Source: Rhopalosiphum padi
Taxonomy: Eukaryota; Arthropoda; Insecta; Hemiptera; Aphididae
Assembly (NCBI RefSeq): GCF_020882245.1
Contig: NC_083597.1
Location: 72,456,152 to 72,520,151 of the forward strand
DNA: 64,000 bases
Direction: 5' to 3'
Part shown: positions 38,611 through 51,400 of the stretch, piece by piece
Layout: every line of letters begins with the position of its first letter
Position numbering within the stretch: position 1 is the stretch's first letter
The notes under the pieces: generated by a model
Databases searched by the model: none
What the model saw: the letters and a program-made list of their open reading frames with translations, nothing else
Told to the model about the DNA's origin: nothing
Made by a program: the position numbers and the translations under genes

Positions 38611-38874
38611 ATATTACATTATTTAATATTATATAATTTCAATAACTCCGCTAGTAGGTACAATCTACGCAAGAAAGTCGTTTGCCAATTGATTTTACAT
38701 AAAAGAAACATCAAAACAGAACCACCTCCTATTTCACGGATCGATTGTAAAACTTTGCGTTTAATGTCGAAACTATGGAGTGTATATAAACGATTTAAAA
38801 ATCAGTATGTATTAATTCTATTACTGCCACTGCATATACCTACTGCAGCTATCGTTCCCGCGAGACGATCGTAA
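38605..38874 (+). CDS. Uncertain 89-codon open frame after the promoter candidate
   Basis: The frame is open from the stop at 38602-38604 to the TAA at 38872-38874. The first ATG is at about 38764, giving a possible 36-residue peptide beginning MSKLWSVYKRF and ending in a hydrophobic run (VLILLLPLHIPTAAIVPA) plus RRS. The upstream part contains IKTEPPPISRIDCKTLRL, which is not AT-driven. If the promoter is real, the ATG lies about 155 bases into the transcript. No domain is recognised. It could be a small secreted or membrane peptide, a first exon, or chance. Confidence 0.18.
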   Translation, partial: VTILHYLILYNFNNSASRYNLRKKVVCQLILHKRNIKTEPPPISRIDCKTLRLMSKLWSVYKRFKNQYVLILLLPLHIPTAAIVPARRS

Positions 38875-38880
38875 AAACAG

Positions 38881-39759
38881 ATCATCATATTGAAAAACGA
38901 GACCAACGAGGAACAGTTGTAAAATGTTTAGTGTCTTTTATCGATATATGTATATATTTATAAACATACTAAGCATTATCAAAGTCGATAAAATGACGAT
39001 AAATAAAACCTATTATAGATATTATATTGTCTTCGTATCCATAAAATCAACAAATTTAATTTAAAAATAAAACTTTACAACTCAAATTATAAAAGCGGGA
39101 TATATTTAAAAAAAATAATCGATCAAACAAACATTTTCCCTGCGTCTATACGGTATGGTAAAATGTATGTTTGAAGTTTACTTTTAAGTATTATATAATG
39201 TTTACTTATATTACAGGTACTAAGTAAACGATGTTTGTAAATGGATATTATTTTATAGTAGTGTTATTTAAACTGAATATCGCAAATGATAGTAGTGCAT
39301 TATAGTAATTAAGTTTTAATATATTATTTGAAAATAATTTAATTTCTGAAATAAGTAATAATCGAACACATAATTTACACATTATTGCGTTAGAATAATT
39401 ATTTGATTATATTACTCGTATTTTGTAATTTCCCCAAAATGTTTATAATTGTTATCGATATTACTATTATATGATAGCTGCTGTCTAGCAAATATTTTTA
39501 ATTTTTAAATTTGCAATTATATTGCTATTTTACAATTTCAAATTATTATTTAATTAACTTCTTTAACGATATTAATAATAACAAATATGGTCTTCTTACA
39601 AAGTTACAATAAGTTCTGGAACGATTATTAAAAATTATATTTCAATTAATATTAATTTGATAAAAAAAAAATAAAAACATTTACTGTCTCAAAGGTATAA
39701 AGTATATTATAATATATACACTACGACTACATGTTTGTGTTTGTCACTATTGTTGAATA
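38881..39759. other. AT-rich non-coding stretch
   Basis: Nothing gene-like is visible. Confidence 0.65.
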
Positions 39760-40135
39760 TGAGTCGTAACTCTTAGTATTACGTGTGCATTCACGTGTTT
39801 CGAACGTGGCCAGGCAGGATGCATGGTTGAATAAAATTCCATCATCCTTTTGACGCATAAAAGACACACATCACACGTGAAACTAACGCTTCACTGGTAC
39901 TAATGTCTCCCCTGGTCCCTACGCTTACACACACACACACATTAGTATATAGAAGTCGGTGCCTTACAACTCCTGAAACACTGTTCTATTGTTTGCACCA
40001 TCTACGTCGGAGTCAATATAATATAATACAAATTTATTATCATATGCAATGCCCTACAACCTGTCTGAGGCGATTGGTTGTACGACACCGTCAACACAAT
40101 AATAATACACTGCGAGTGCACCTCTAATATTTTAT
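39760..40135. promoter_or_regulatory. GC-richer island 14
   Basis: About 350 bases of balanced sequence, including an AC run at 39927-39940. A 74-codon plus frame (39903-40127) runs through the AC repeat and carries no motif, so no gene is called. Confidence 0.3.
39927..39940 (+). repeat. (AC)7 microsatellite
   Basis: Seven AC units inside island 14. Confidence 0.9.
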
Positions 40136-41690
40136 TGAGATTTTGCCATTATTATATTATGTTTATCGTTATATCAGTACGTATATATTAGTACACAGAG
40201 TAGGCTATAAATTATTTTTTTTCGAAAAAAAAAATAATAATCAGAGTATAACTCAATAATATGAACCAATAACTTACCAATAAGACCGTAATATCTATTT
40301 ACAACAATGAGTACAATATTTTAATATACAATTTACCTAAAAAACTAAAAAATAAAAAGGATAGGCATTTGAATAGCTAATTTATTTCAATATCAAAACA
40401 TAATAGCCCTTGAATAGTTGATTTCTGATGGTTATAAATTGTTTTGCCACCATGTGCTTCACATGTTATAATATAGTCACTAATACGAACTTAAAATATG
40501 AAACTATAATATAATCGTATAGTTAGATCGATTATTATTAGATTAGTATACTATGCAGTATAAAAATATATCATCTAATGATTATAAAATCAATTATCAT
40601 TAATCGTCGTTCAAATTTTAAAACCAATTATTTTTAAATTTACAAAATGTATACTCGAAATTATTTATAGTATTACAATACTAGCTACATGTTAGTACAC
40701 ATCAGATTATTTTTAGGTTGTGTTATATCTGAAGTAAATTTAACAAAGATTTTTTGTAAAAGCATATAATTCATTTGCTCGGAAATTGTAATTTCGGAAC
40801 TTTCCCACGACTTGAGTACTTTTAACAGAAAATATTGAACTGCTAACATTAATGTCTACTATATTTAGCTGCCTCCATTTATATATAGAAGGATATTTTC
40901 ATTGTAAAGTTGTGGCGTGCGAGACCATTAGTTACTATCATTATTGCTCGCCAGACAAAGTGATTATATGTTTCGAGTGATTATGTGTGATTATGTGAAT
41001 TGAACATTGTTCTCGTCAGCTCTCCATAAACAGTTGAATAGCGTACATTTAAAAATTGATTGTAAATGGGTTCCTTTGCATAGCTATATTATGTACATAG
41101 GTTTTTCGAACTAATCTATCGAGTAAATTTTATTTAAATGAAAATTAAATTTTGTGCGATAAACACAATAATGGAACAAATTTATTTCAATAGAAACTTT
41201 TTGAAAAGCAATTATGAATTAATTTGTATGTTAAAAACCTGATATTTCAAGTTTATTGTTATTATACAAAAAATATTTCGCAACTAAATTGATCTAAATT
41301 GAACTAAATCTGTCACGAATTGTATTGAAAATGTTATAACCTTGAGAATAGTACCAAATAATAAAGTACTATATTATTAGCTTCGATTTTTTTCTAAAAA
41401 CGCTTTTAAGGTTATATGATATTATATATATATAACACAAATGCAACTACTAAATTTAAATATATACATTCAGATTAATAGAAAATAATAATTATACTCG
41501 GAATATAATTATTACCTTAAAGCCAAAATGAAATAATGCCATAATAAATAATGTCTACGTATTTTAAAGACGATGGTATTTAATAAAATAATCCTGCAAA
41601 ATTCTGTCGCTGCCCATTTACACATAGTATAGTAATATTATGTTTTAACACTATCTGGATATGTATTGCACATTTACACATAAGTGTCGG
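40136..41690. other. AT-rich non-coding stretch
   Basis: No gene is visible. At about 40960-41000 the word GTGATTAT recurs three times within 45 bases, in a slightly richer patch (40.9-41.05 kb). Confidence 0.6.
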
Positions 41691-42720
41691 CATCACATGA
41701 AGATCCGTTTATAACACATAACTATACCTAACCCAACTTTGACCGGCTTAAAAAAAATGTCGCTCGCACACAATACCGTATTACACACATACATGACATA
41801 TTGTATTATTTGCTGGTCTGCGTGTGTCCTGACATCTCGTCCTTCCGTTTTATGATTGCACACACCCACGTTAACTTTTTCCTGGGCGAAAACCCCGTAG
41901 AACGCAACCCGTCGTCCAATTTACACCATAAAAATTGAAGTGTCACCGACACACTCGACCAGCTGATACGGTATAAATATGCGTTATTTTTTCTTTCTTT
42001 TTTTTCTACTGTGTGACGTAATATAAACATTTTATTCTATCACAGCGGGTTGACGCTTGAGTTTTAGTGTAATTTTATTATTGTAGTTATTATTTTATGC
42101 GTATTTTTATTCAGAATACAATTTAGTAAAAAAAAGCCCATAATTATTAAACCACAAAAAAAAACCACGTCGGGTAACCAAAGGGTAAACACCTCAACAT
42201 ATTTCAAACCTGCGTAAACCGTTTGAAATAATTCTATTCGTATAATCTGTTTTGGTTTTTTTAGGACGTCGTGTCATCGCGAGATGAAATGTATAAAAAA
42301 TACAATACCGTGTTCCGTGCGTGAAAATTGAGCTAGAAAAATAAAGACGTGACGGGGTTACAACTGCGGTGAGATTGTATATATTATTTTATTAAAGGGG
42401 TAAACGAACCCTAATGAAATCCGATAACCGCAGTAACCCCACACGCATTATATTACATACTACATATATATATATATATATATATGCACAACGACAAAGG
42501 TCCGAACGTGAAACGCGCCGGTTAATCTTACCTATCACAGTGTGCCTTGGAAACTTTTGCGTTGAACTTATACGATCGTCGAATGTTCGGCAGATCAAAT
42601 TTTTTTCTTTTCCCCAAACTTTTTGATTATCAATTAAACTCGATGTAATACTCTGCGTGCACGCACATGCTTGAGAAGGACGTCGTCGAGAACGAAAAGT
42701 GTAATCTATCGAGGTGACGA
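41691..42720. promoter_or_regulatory. GC-richer island 15
   Basis: A broken island with CpG words. It includes a minus frame of 74 codons (41806-42030) and overlapping plus and minus frames at 42392-42739. A TATAAATA word lies near 41973 with a pyrimidine run after it, but no initiator match. An AT microsatellite interrupts it at 42464-42485. A regulatory or untranslated role is possible. Confidence 0.3.
42464..42485 (+). repeat. (AT)11 microsatellite
   Basis: Eleven uninterrupted AT units. Confidence 0.95.
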
Positions 42721-42957
42721 GAAAAAGTGTGAAACTCAATTACGTTTGCAGCTTAATAAAATCAACGAATAAAAAGAAACGACAAGACAATAACATATCA
42801 AAAATAAAGTGAAAACAAAATTACTCCTTTAATCGTAATTGAAAAAGTAATTTTATTTAGCTCTACGCATAATATTGTAATTACTTGTGTCTCATTAATG
42901 ATGATAAGCTAATATAAAATAGCAAATTTTCAATTTACTTTCAAATTATTATTATTA

Positions 42958-42991
42958 TTTTTTTTTTTTTTTTTGGGGGGGGGGGGGGGGG
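42958..42991 (+). repeat. T17 directly joined to G17
   Basis: An ATT-repeat lead-in passes into 17 T residues and then 17 G residues, with no other base between. It is the longest G tract in the window and is followed by GCTATAAAATACTAG. A smaller copy of the same design is at 32486-32502. Tract lengths should be treated as approximate, since such runs are error-prone in sequencing and assembly. Confidence 0.9.
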
Positions 42992-43440
42992 CTATAAAAT
43001 ACTAGAATACTCTGTGCAGCAAGAGAACACCCTGTTTTTTACATCACCACTCAATCCTATCATTAAGAACGGTTTCTATGTGGTTGGGTATTGTAGGAGG
43101 ATACAAAAAAGAAATGATTTTCTTATTCGGTTGCGGTGTGTTCTTTTTCTGAACAGAGTATTAGATGTATACATGTTTTTATTCAATGTCGTATAATAAT
43201 TAAACACATTTTTTTTTTAATAATTCAATTCTAATTTAGACTGTGTTTGAAATCTTTGAATTTTTTTTATAGTACCGAATGTTTAATTCCCAACTTAATA
43301 AAACTATAATAAAATTTACTAGAAACAACGCAAAACTTATATATCCCGACAAAAAATATGTAGACGTGACGAAATCTAGTACCTATATAAATTACATCAC
43401 CAATATTGTAGCTGAGTAGTCTCTAGAGATTTTCTGAATA
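42992..43440. other. Mixed stretch, no gene called
   Basis: Plus frames in two phases are open across 43.0-43.2 kb, one of 60 codons at 43014-43196. Being open in both phases without either showing a motif argues against coding. The rest is AT-rich. Confidence 0.5.
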
Positions 43441-43870
43441 AAGCAATAACCTTAATAACATTATCCCTTATAAAGCCGTTGTCAGGATGAGATGTATTTT
43501 ATTAATGTTAATCTAAAGACCAAAGCAAAGTGGACGTGAATGAAGCAAGATCAACGACAGTAGGCAATTTTGATGAAGAATTAAAAAAGCTAAATCCTCT
43601 TACACACACACATACACACCATAATATTTATATAAAATTATAAAAATGCACAATATACTTTTACAACGTATAAGCATCATCATGATGTCGCTCAAGGTAT
43701 TTTATTAAGTCTATGACATACCAAACATGGCGGGTGCAAAATTACCATTTATATTAGGTCCGACAGCTATTGTAGCAATGTGTCCTAGTAGCATATTATT
43801 TTGGTTAACAGACGTTTTGACAAGGAAAGTCTTTTTAGGGTGGATGAGAGTTCGCTGACGGTTTTTTTTT
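43441..43870. other. Patch open in several frames on both strands
   Basis: A moderately GC-richer segment. On the plus strand an ATG at about 43737 gives a 43-codon frame starting MAGAKLPFILGPTAIVAMCP. On the minus strand the same bases give LGHITIA-like text (NNMLLGHIATIAVGPNING) and, nearer 43.5 kb, KLPTVVDLASFTSTLLWSLD. Stops break both strands between these pieces. It may be the remains of a transposon or exon, but I cannot assign a family or even a strand. An AC run lies at 43602-43619. Confidence 0.25.
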
Positions 43871-45369
43871 TGGACACGACAATGAACTGATATTTATTAA
43901 AGTATTTTCAAACGTTTGAGGGGAATATTTTAAATTTTTATGCTTTGAAGTCCGCCTATATAGGTTAACTTAATATAATTTTACACGATATTACAAGTTA
44001 TATAAATCGGTTATGATACAATATACGTCCTTTAATATTTTAATGTTACCATAAAACATAATATGTAAATAAGAATAATAAAAACTCTTACTTTATTAGT
44101 TGGTTTTTCAAATTAATTTGTGTTAAATCATACATTCTTCTGACCTGTAATACATTAATTTCAACTATTACATCATATTTTGATTACATATTCAATATAA
44201 TATCATTCTATAGATTTAAAAATAATATAAATAAATAATAATGATATATAATATACAAGTCAATTTTCATTGGTTTCAAAATTAACACCTAAATGTAAAT
44301 GCATAATTTATTGTTATTATCATTGTAATTATTTTTTTTTATTTTATATTTTTTTTTTGAACTTTAATACTAATTGTTGAGTATTGTCATATTTGTTTAG
44401 TTTACACGGTTTAGAATGTATTGGTTGATATAATCGTCGTCGTTTTAACAATAGTATAGAATACTGATAAACGGTTTTATTAAAATAGAATTAGGCTAAA
44501 CCATGGAACGAAAAGAAATACGTAATAGAAAATAAATTAGTTTGAATTAGTTGAATTTTAAGCTAAAATGATGTTTCCGTGTTTTATGTATCAATTACTC
44601 TGGAAATTTCAATTTAACAATAGTCGGATAATAATACTTTAACCGGAATAAATCTGATCCTACATGATTCACTGTATCTAGAAAACTACAGTTACTTTTG
44701 TGGAATAGTAACGATGGAAGATCTATGCGAGGTTTTTATATGTTTATAAAATCCAATGAGAATCAAAAGGAATCGTAAACACTCCTGTATTTATATTTAG
44801 ATAAGACAAATCGTAGAAAATGTTATTTTATTAAATTATCTATAATTGGAATTTCCATTTTGTTTATTTAAATAGAAAGCAAATAATTTTATATAAATTA
44901 TATTGAAACAAATGTTAGGTTTTAAGTTATTTATTTATTTATTTTATTTTATTGTATTTATATACATAATATTATATAACCATTTTATACGCGCTTCCAC
45001 ACAAACGATGACTAAAATGAAATAAATATGATTCATTATCATAATTTTTTATAGGTAGATTTTATTTGGAACCTATCTCAAACTATTAAAAATATTCTAA
45101 ACAATGTAATGTTTAAATTTTCAACATTTAAAACTAATTTAATATTATAACTAAGAATTAAGTAGTATACCTACTCATACACTTTATCATTGTTATTTTA
45201 CGCATACAACAACTTTAATATAATGCGTATACTGGATATATAATATGTTCAGTAGTTATAACTTATTTAACTAATTAAACTTAAATACACCACATTATCA
45301 TTTACCAGTAAAAGCAATTTCCGTAAATTATACACAGTTTAATGTGTATATTACAGTACGAATATTGGT
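43871..45369. other. AT-rich non-coding stretch
   Basis: Nothing gene-like is visible over 1.5 kb. Confidence 0.65.
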
Positions 45370-46930
45370 TTTTAACTGGTTGGAATACCGCCAATATAAA
45401 GTTTACTCCTCAAATCCTGCACATTGCATCTAACGAAAGTGTTCGATTGAAACTAAAATCCAATCCGCACTTAAAATTTGCATAAAGTGCACTTTATATA
45501 TATATAAACGTATAATACTGCAGACGTATTACAATTGAACAGCAGCGTGTGGTTTTAATTGAACAGTCGCCTTGCTGTGTAGTTCGAAAGTTTTACATAG
45601 ATACAGACGATGTAAACAGAGAAATACTTGAATTGTGATTTTATGATATAGTTAGGTATACAAGTGGGTTTAAAATCAATTTTTGAATTTCACTATAATA
45701 ATATGTAGTTGATTACATCATATAATTTTATACATTCTACCGATACGTAGTTTTGGTAAGTTTCCAAAGGAATTAACATAGTTGGAATATATTTATACAA
45801 TATACGTATAATTGTTACCTATTTATCAACCACTAATATATATTACACAATTGCTTTGTAGTTTATTGATATGCTCGTGACTGCTGCTGCAGTGAGGTTC
45901 ATAATATAAAACATTTTTAGTTAAAAATAATTTGAATTTAAATTTTGAAAAACATGCCTAATAAAATAGCGAAATTATCTAGTCATATAATACATATCTT
46001 TACTTGACGACGCCTTTTTAGTAGCACAATAAAAACAGAAAATATAGATTTCTATATAAAAAATGTTCAAGTCATGATTAAGTATTTAATCTTAGTTTAT
46101 TTTCTAAAATCATAATACGCAAAATAATTTATATAAAAAAAATATTCTCGAATGTGAGTATAATTTACAGTATACGATATCATTTGTGACAAAAAAATCC
46201 TTTTTTTAAGGGTCTTTTATTCGATAAATTGATCACCAGTGTGCGTCTAATTTATTATCTCTCGAGTTTTTGCCACGGCTTGTACATAAGGAAAGAAAAA
46301 AAAATAGAAAAACCAATCAACTAGCAATGAAATAAGTTTGTTTTGGATTTTCTTGTCGTATTTCTGCACATGCAACTAAACCTTTGTGTTAGTCATATTA
46401 AAAAAAAATTTCTGATTGTTTACGATTTTCTGACGTGAGCTATATGATACGAGAAAGATGACGTGATACCAAAAACTGAACTTTAGCCACAGGCATAGAC
46501 TCAAACTCCACAGTGATTACTTCGTTTGAGGGTCAAGTGATATTGGTTTAGTGAGTTTATTATTGTTAGCCTGTCTACTAACGTACAATCGTATAAGCTC
46601 GTAGAAACGATTTCGTTTTAATAACACTTATACAATTATTATTAATCGATTTTAATATTTTTTCAGTTTTGTTTACCGCTTAAATAATTGATTATTCGTA
46701 AAGAAATTAACTACAAAAAGTATTTCATCGTCCTAGCATAGTTTTTTCGTATTGATATGAATTTAAAATAAGTTTACTAGTTGGTTTTCTCGTTATTTTA
46801 TCAATACCTACGTTTACAATTTTTAAAAATATAATCTTTTTAAATGAGTAGAAGAATCTAAATTAATTGCATTATATATTTTTAAGGCACTTGATTTCTT
46901 GCGCGTTTAACTATTATACCTGTTAAAAAT
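45370..46930. other. Mostly AT-rich, two weak richer patches
   Basis: Slight GC rises occur at 45.37-45.61 kb, where AATTGAACAG is repeated 26 bases apart near 45.54 kb, and at 46.40-46.60 kb. A donor-like TTTTG/GTAAGTTT lies near 45757 but the sequence before it has no credible open exon. No gene is called. Confidence 0.5.
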
Positions 46931-46944
46931 ATATACAATTATTT

Positions 46945-47251
46945 TTGTTTAAAATGTTGATAACATTAAAAATATTTCATACTTTCCTCAAAAAGTTATT
47001 AAGTTATTTACATTCGAGTAATTTCACATCTCCTAAAAGTGTCTTATATCGATTCGTCTCTGCAGGCATTGTATCACATCGCTACTCGTTGTTACGTAGC
47101 GCTAAGTCAAATTATATTTGGCGTGCTCAATCTAGTCAGCGAACACTCACGGGATACTCTGGAGAATTGCTGTAGTTGTGTTTATATACAACAAGTAGAC
47201 ACAGGCGGTGTTGCGTCAAGCCAATATATGCAAAAGTTGGATGATGTTTAA
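46945..47251 (+). CDS. Candidate coding exon, two competing frames
   Basis: A pyrimidine-rich run ends in TCGTCTCTGCAG at 47065, a good acceptor. From 47066 one frame reads ALYHIATRCYVALSQIIFGV and onward for 61 codons to TAA at 47249-47251, including ENCCSCVYIQQVDTGGVASS. A second frame, open from 46945 to 47175, contains RYSLLRSAKSNYIW and ends GYSGELL. Both avoid low-complexity residues, which is unusual for this window, but at most one can be real. No polyadenylation signal follows closely, and no family is recognised. A terminal exon at 47066-47251 is the preferred reading. Confidence 0.25.
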
Positions 47252-47329
47252 AATAACAAAATTTGAAAACATTAGAACTGTACTGTATGAAAATTAAAGT
47301 CAACCAAACTGTGTAGTAAAGATGGGGTA

Positions 47330-47660
47330 AAAGCAAGGGACGACGAGTGGTGAAGAGACTTACTAAAAAGGTCTGTTACATGCAGCAGAATCTATATATA
47401 CATATACTCCATGATCGGCGTTACAGCAACGGCATGGTTGTGCGAAGTTAATCTAATTCCGGGTTTTGACCGCAAAGACATTTTCTTGACGCCAACAACA
47501 GTTTTAACTACCGACTTTTAATGAAGCCTTCGTGAATATTATGAAACTTTCTCGCCAAAGGTTCCTGTCGGGAACTATTTACTTATTCGCATTTGGAGCT
47601 CGACAAATTGCAAAACTTCATCGGCACTGGTACTGGTAATTGGTCAGGAAATTTAACATC
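47330..47660. promoter_or_regulatory. GC-richer patch downstream of the exon candidate
   Basis: About 330 bases of balanced composition. On the plus strand an ATG at 47411 opens a 36-codon frame starting MIGVTATAWLCEVNLIPGFD. On the minus strand near 47.6 kb a short frame reads TSTSADEVLQFVELQMRISK. Neither is long enough to call. The patch could be 3' untranslated sequence of the preceding candidate, an independent exon, or regulatory DNA. Confidence 0.2.
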
Positions 47661-49160
47661 CCCATATTATATAACCATTCTCTTAACTTAGATCTAATAC
47701 ACGAACGTTTCTTGATTAAGTCATTGAACTCTCGTTCTATTTTTTCGCTATTGACATGTACTGAAATTAGTTATATTTCAAGTACTATCCACTACGATGA
47801 AATAAATTTATGTTTCTGATTACTAAGAAAAAAATACGTGAATGAAGTGTATATACAAAGATTCGAGGTTATCCTTAGTTGGATTATACATTTGTTCGTT
47901 GCAATTTATTAAATGACTTACTATAGAAATGTAAGATTTTATAAAGATTTGTATGCACACAATTAAATTAGACACAGTTTTAACAAATAATTTGTTATCC
48001 CTAAAATAAGAAAAATATAATAACAAAGAATAAATTATAGAGACAAATTTTTTTAATAGGTATCTAAATGTTATTTTAATACAATTCGATTTAAAATAAT
48101 AATTTACTTAATGTATAAGATCCAAAGATGAATAATAATTATTAATACAATTTTTCCTATCTAATAGAATATTATCTTACAAATTTTTTTTATGCAACAG
48201 AAAAAATGTTCCCTATCTTTTATCTATTATGCGCATAAATGAAAAAATGAGGGAGAGTCTTCATAGTGTATAAGTGGTTTTAAGTTTAAGTCTATAGTAC
48301 AATGTGGGAAATTGTAAATCACATTGTGTGATATTTTTGAGTTAAGTGGTTATTGCTTTAGCATTGAAATTGTATTCAAGAAAAAAATGGTTAAAGAATA
48401 AAAAATTTAAAATAATTTCCTTATTTAAATGAACAAAAAATAATATATGAGTTCAAACTTCAATAAAAAAAAAATTATTTTTAAACGATTTAATATTGTA
48501 TGCTAAATATGTTATATTTTCGGATAATAATCATTAATTTAATTTAAAGAAATTCAACATTATTTTTTTATATCGATTTCTTGAAAATTAATTTATTACA
48601 CCAATACAATATAATATATTATACAAATAACAAACAAATTATGCATTCATATATGAGTACATAATGTATGTATTTCATTAGAATTTTTAAATAAACATGT
48701 TTTTGTGGAATGTTTTAAAATAACTATTAAATGTAAACTAAATCTATATTCTAGATTATATTTTATGTTCATATCAACTTTTAAATTTAAAAATCTGTAT
48801 TTTTTAAATCGATTAGGTAGACCATTCACTGAACTCGTAGAAGAAAAAATAAATGTTATGCTTTCAGGAATAAATATTAAATTAGAAATAAATAAATATT
48901 AAGCCCGGTATATTTAGAATATTATGTTTAAACACATATTACAAAATATATAAAATTACATTTTTTCTGTTGTAGATTTAATTAGAAATTTAAATGTAAA
49001 ATGTTCTTCTTTATCATATATCCAATCCCAATTATAAAATATATTATTAAATTTTTAGTATTATCTTATAAATTAAAACTAAAATAAATTATACTATGTA
49101 TTTGTACAACTTTTACAGTTTTTAGTTATTTTGCTACTAGAGAAAGGTCATTTTTTATTT
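47661..49160. other. AT-rich stretch with one short coding-like piece
   Basis: Mostly featureless. At 48811-48902 the plus frame reads RLGRPFTELVEEKINVMLSG and then ends in INKY before TAA, following an acceptor-like AATCGATTAG. The residues look protein-like, but the piece is only about 30 codons and lies in AT-rich sequence, so it is noted here rather than called. Confidence 0.4.
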
Positions 49161-50010
49161 TTCACCAGTTTTCTCTGCAATCCACTTTCCGTGTGCGTAT
49201 TATTTTTCAAGTCATTCTACAAACGAAACTACCAGTAAATAATTATTTATCTCTCTACAGTTATTATAGTCTTGCAGCAGCTCGTTTTTGTTTCTACCAT
49301 ACAATATCTAGACAACCTTAACATCCGGTGCATATGCGTGCCCGAGTTTCACTTTGTCGTATATAAAGACCTATATATATATATAAAATATAACGAGTGG
49401 GTTATATGAAGATGTTCTTTTCCACTATCTCTTTAACTCTTTCTCTCCTTCTATCGATCTTTGTTCCTTTAGAAAAATCACCAAAACTGTTATCTCAGTG
49501 TGCCTTCTCTTATATTGCTACCGGATCCCAAAGGTCTGTATGTAATCTAAACCGATTGGTAGAGCCCGTGCTTTTAGTATAATGTTCCAAAGATGTGTTT
49601 TGCTCCGGGAAACTAGATATAGCCTCGTGGGCCTTTTTTCTCGACCCATTAGTGCCGTTGAAGGTCGTTAAAGGGAAAAAGTACCCGATGTAGTGCTCTA
49701 AACAATGGGGTACTGTCGTAGTGGTCTGCCTATGCCAAACATGATGTGAAAATGGCATCAGAGGACAAAAGATTATGACATTAATAATGGTCGTGGGGTG
49801 TGGGTATTTGGCCAGGGGAAATGGACACTATTTCAGTAATGGACGTCGAGAGGACTCGGCGAGACACTTCAAAAGAAATTGCACACGCGATCAAAGTGAA
49901 GCTCGTCTGAGTCCAAAAGACATGTTGGGTTTTATTTATATAGCGGAGAGCATACAAACAAAAACGCCAAGTGTGTCGAACACTTAATTTTGCCGTTAAA
50001 ATAATATTTA
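49161..50010. promoter_or_regulatory. GC-richer island 16
   Basis: About 850 bases of nearly balanced composition with fewer CpG words than other islands. The minus strand carries an ATG-initiated 82-codon frame at 49510-49758 beginning MPFSHHVWHRQTTTTVPHCL. The plus strand carries 61- and 70-codon frames (49397-49582 and 49775-49987). Mixed residues and lower CpG content could indicate transcribed sequence, for example a long non-coding RNA or a degraded gene. No domain is recognised and no splice pair frames any of them. Confidence 0.3.
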
Positions 50011-51100
50011 AAGTGAAATATCAAATGCCAGCACAACAACTGATAATTTTGAAAAATTTCATATTTTATATACAGTATAAAGATATAATATTTATTCTAT
50101 GATTTAGAATTTTAATTATATTAGAAAATTCAAAATAATAAGTGTATAATTAACAATGTTTATGATATGTATTCATTAATTATAACATAATATTATAGAT
50201 TCATTTTTAATTATTTATTTATAGTTATTCCCTGAAGATGTCTCTAGACCAAAACTAGTAGTTAAAATAAATATATAATAATGTTAAAATTTGTGAATTT
50301 TAATGTAAATTATACGCACTTATTATTTCCTAGTATTTTATGTACGAAACACTTAAACTAATGTTATAGGTATACCGAATTTTAATTGACATAACATTTT
50401 ATAAATTATTATATTTGCTATCATATTATTATAATGTATTATATTTTATTTTCGTTATTTATAATAGCATTTAAAACAAGTTCTTTTTTTTAAAAATTAT
50501 AATACAATAATAATATACTTAATATGCATTTATTCAAAAACATCAATAGAAATCAAGCCAGTAATTATCGGAAGTAAATTTAAAAGAAACGTCCGTGGGA
50601 AAAAAACTAACAAAGTGAAAAGTCAAATTTAAAATAGAACGAAATCTTGTATAATTTATATAATAATATTAAATTTAGTAACCAGTCTGCACAAATACCC
50701 AGCAATATTTGTGTAAATATTTATATTCAATAATTATATAAATCTAATCAATCATAAAACAAGGAAGGATAACGAATGGTAAAAACAAAATATTTTTCAT
50801 TGTCATATACATATAAATTGATAAATACATTAATACATACTAGTAATCTATAAAAAAAATATATAAATATAATTAGGATGTTGTTAAACCATTTTATTAT
50901 TCTCTATTAGTCTAATTATTAATACATGAACCTCGTATTATATAATTATCTAAAATATTAAAAATACACAACCTTTTTATTTTAACTTGATATTTTTTTT
51001 TGCATTTTTAATAATTAAATTTTTCTAATTTTTAAGTATATCACCACAAATCATCTACAAATTGTACAACTATGTGTTATAAAATCTAATAGTCTAAATC
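50011..51100. other. AT-rich non-coding stretch
   Basis: Nothing gene-like is visible. Confidence 0.65.
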
Positions 51101-51400
51101 AACCATCTATCGCACTTACTCATTTCGATCGGTTGCGGCGGCGACACGCGCTCGCACACCCTGACATATCGCACACCCGCTCATACACATACAAGAGACT
51201 CACGCCGAGAGATTAATTTACTTCACGCCAGTCGTGTGACACCGATGGTATTATATGTTGTTTTATTAATTACCAGTATACAGTTACCGCCGTATTCGGG
51301 ACGTGTCATAATATATTATATTCGTTATGTGCACGTGAAAAGTACGTGCTGCGCCGTTTCCTATAATATTACGGAGGTCTCACAAACTGCCGCATTATAT
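51101..51400. promoter_or_regulatory. Small GC-richer island 17
   Basis: A sharp island with GGTTGCGGCGGCGACACGCG-type words against AT-rich flanks and no open frame. A compact enhancer or promoter element is plausible. Confidence 0.35.
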
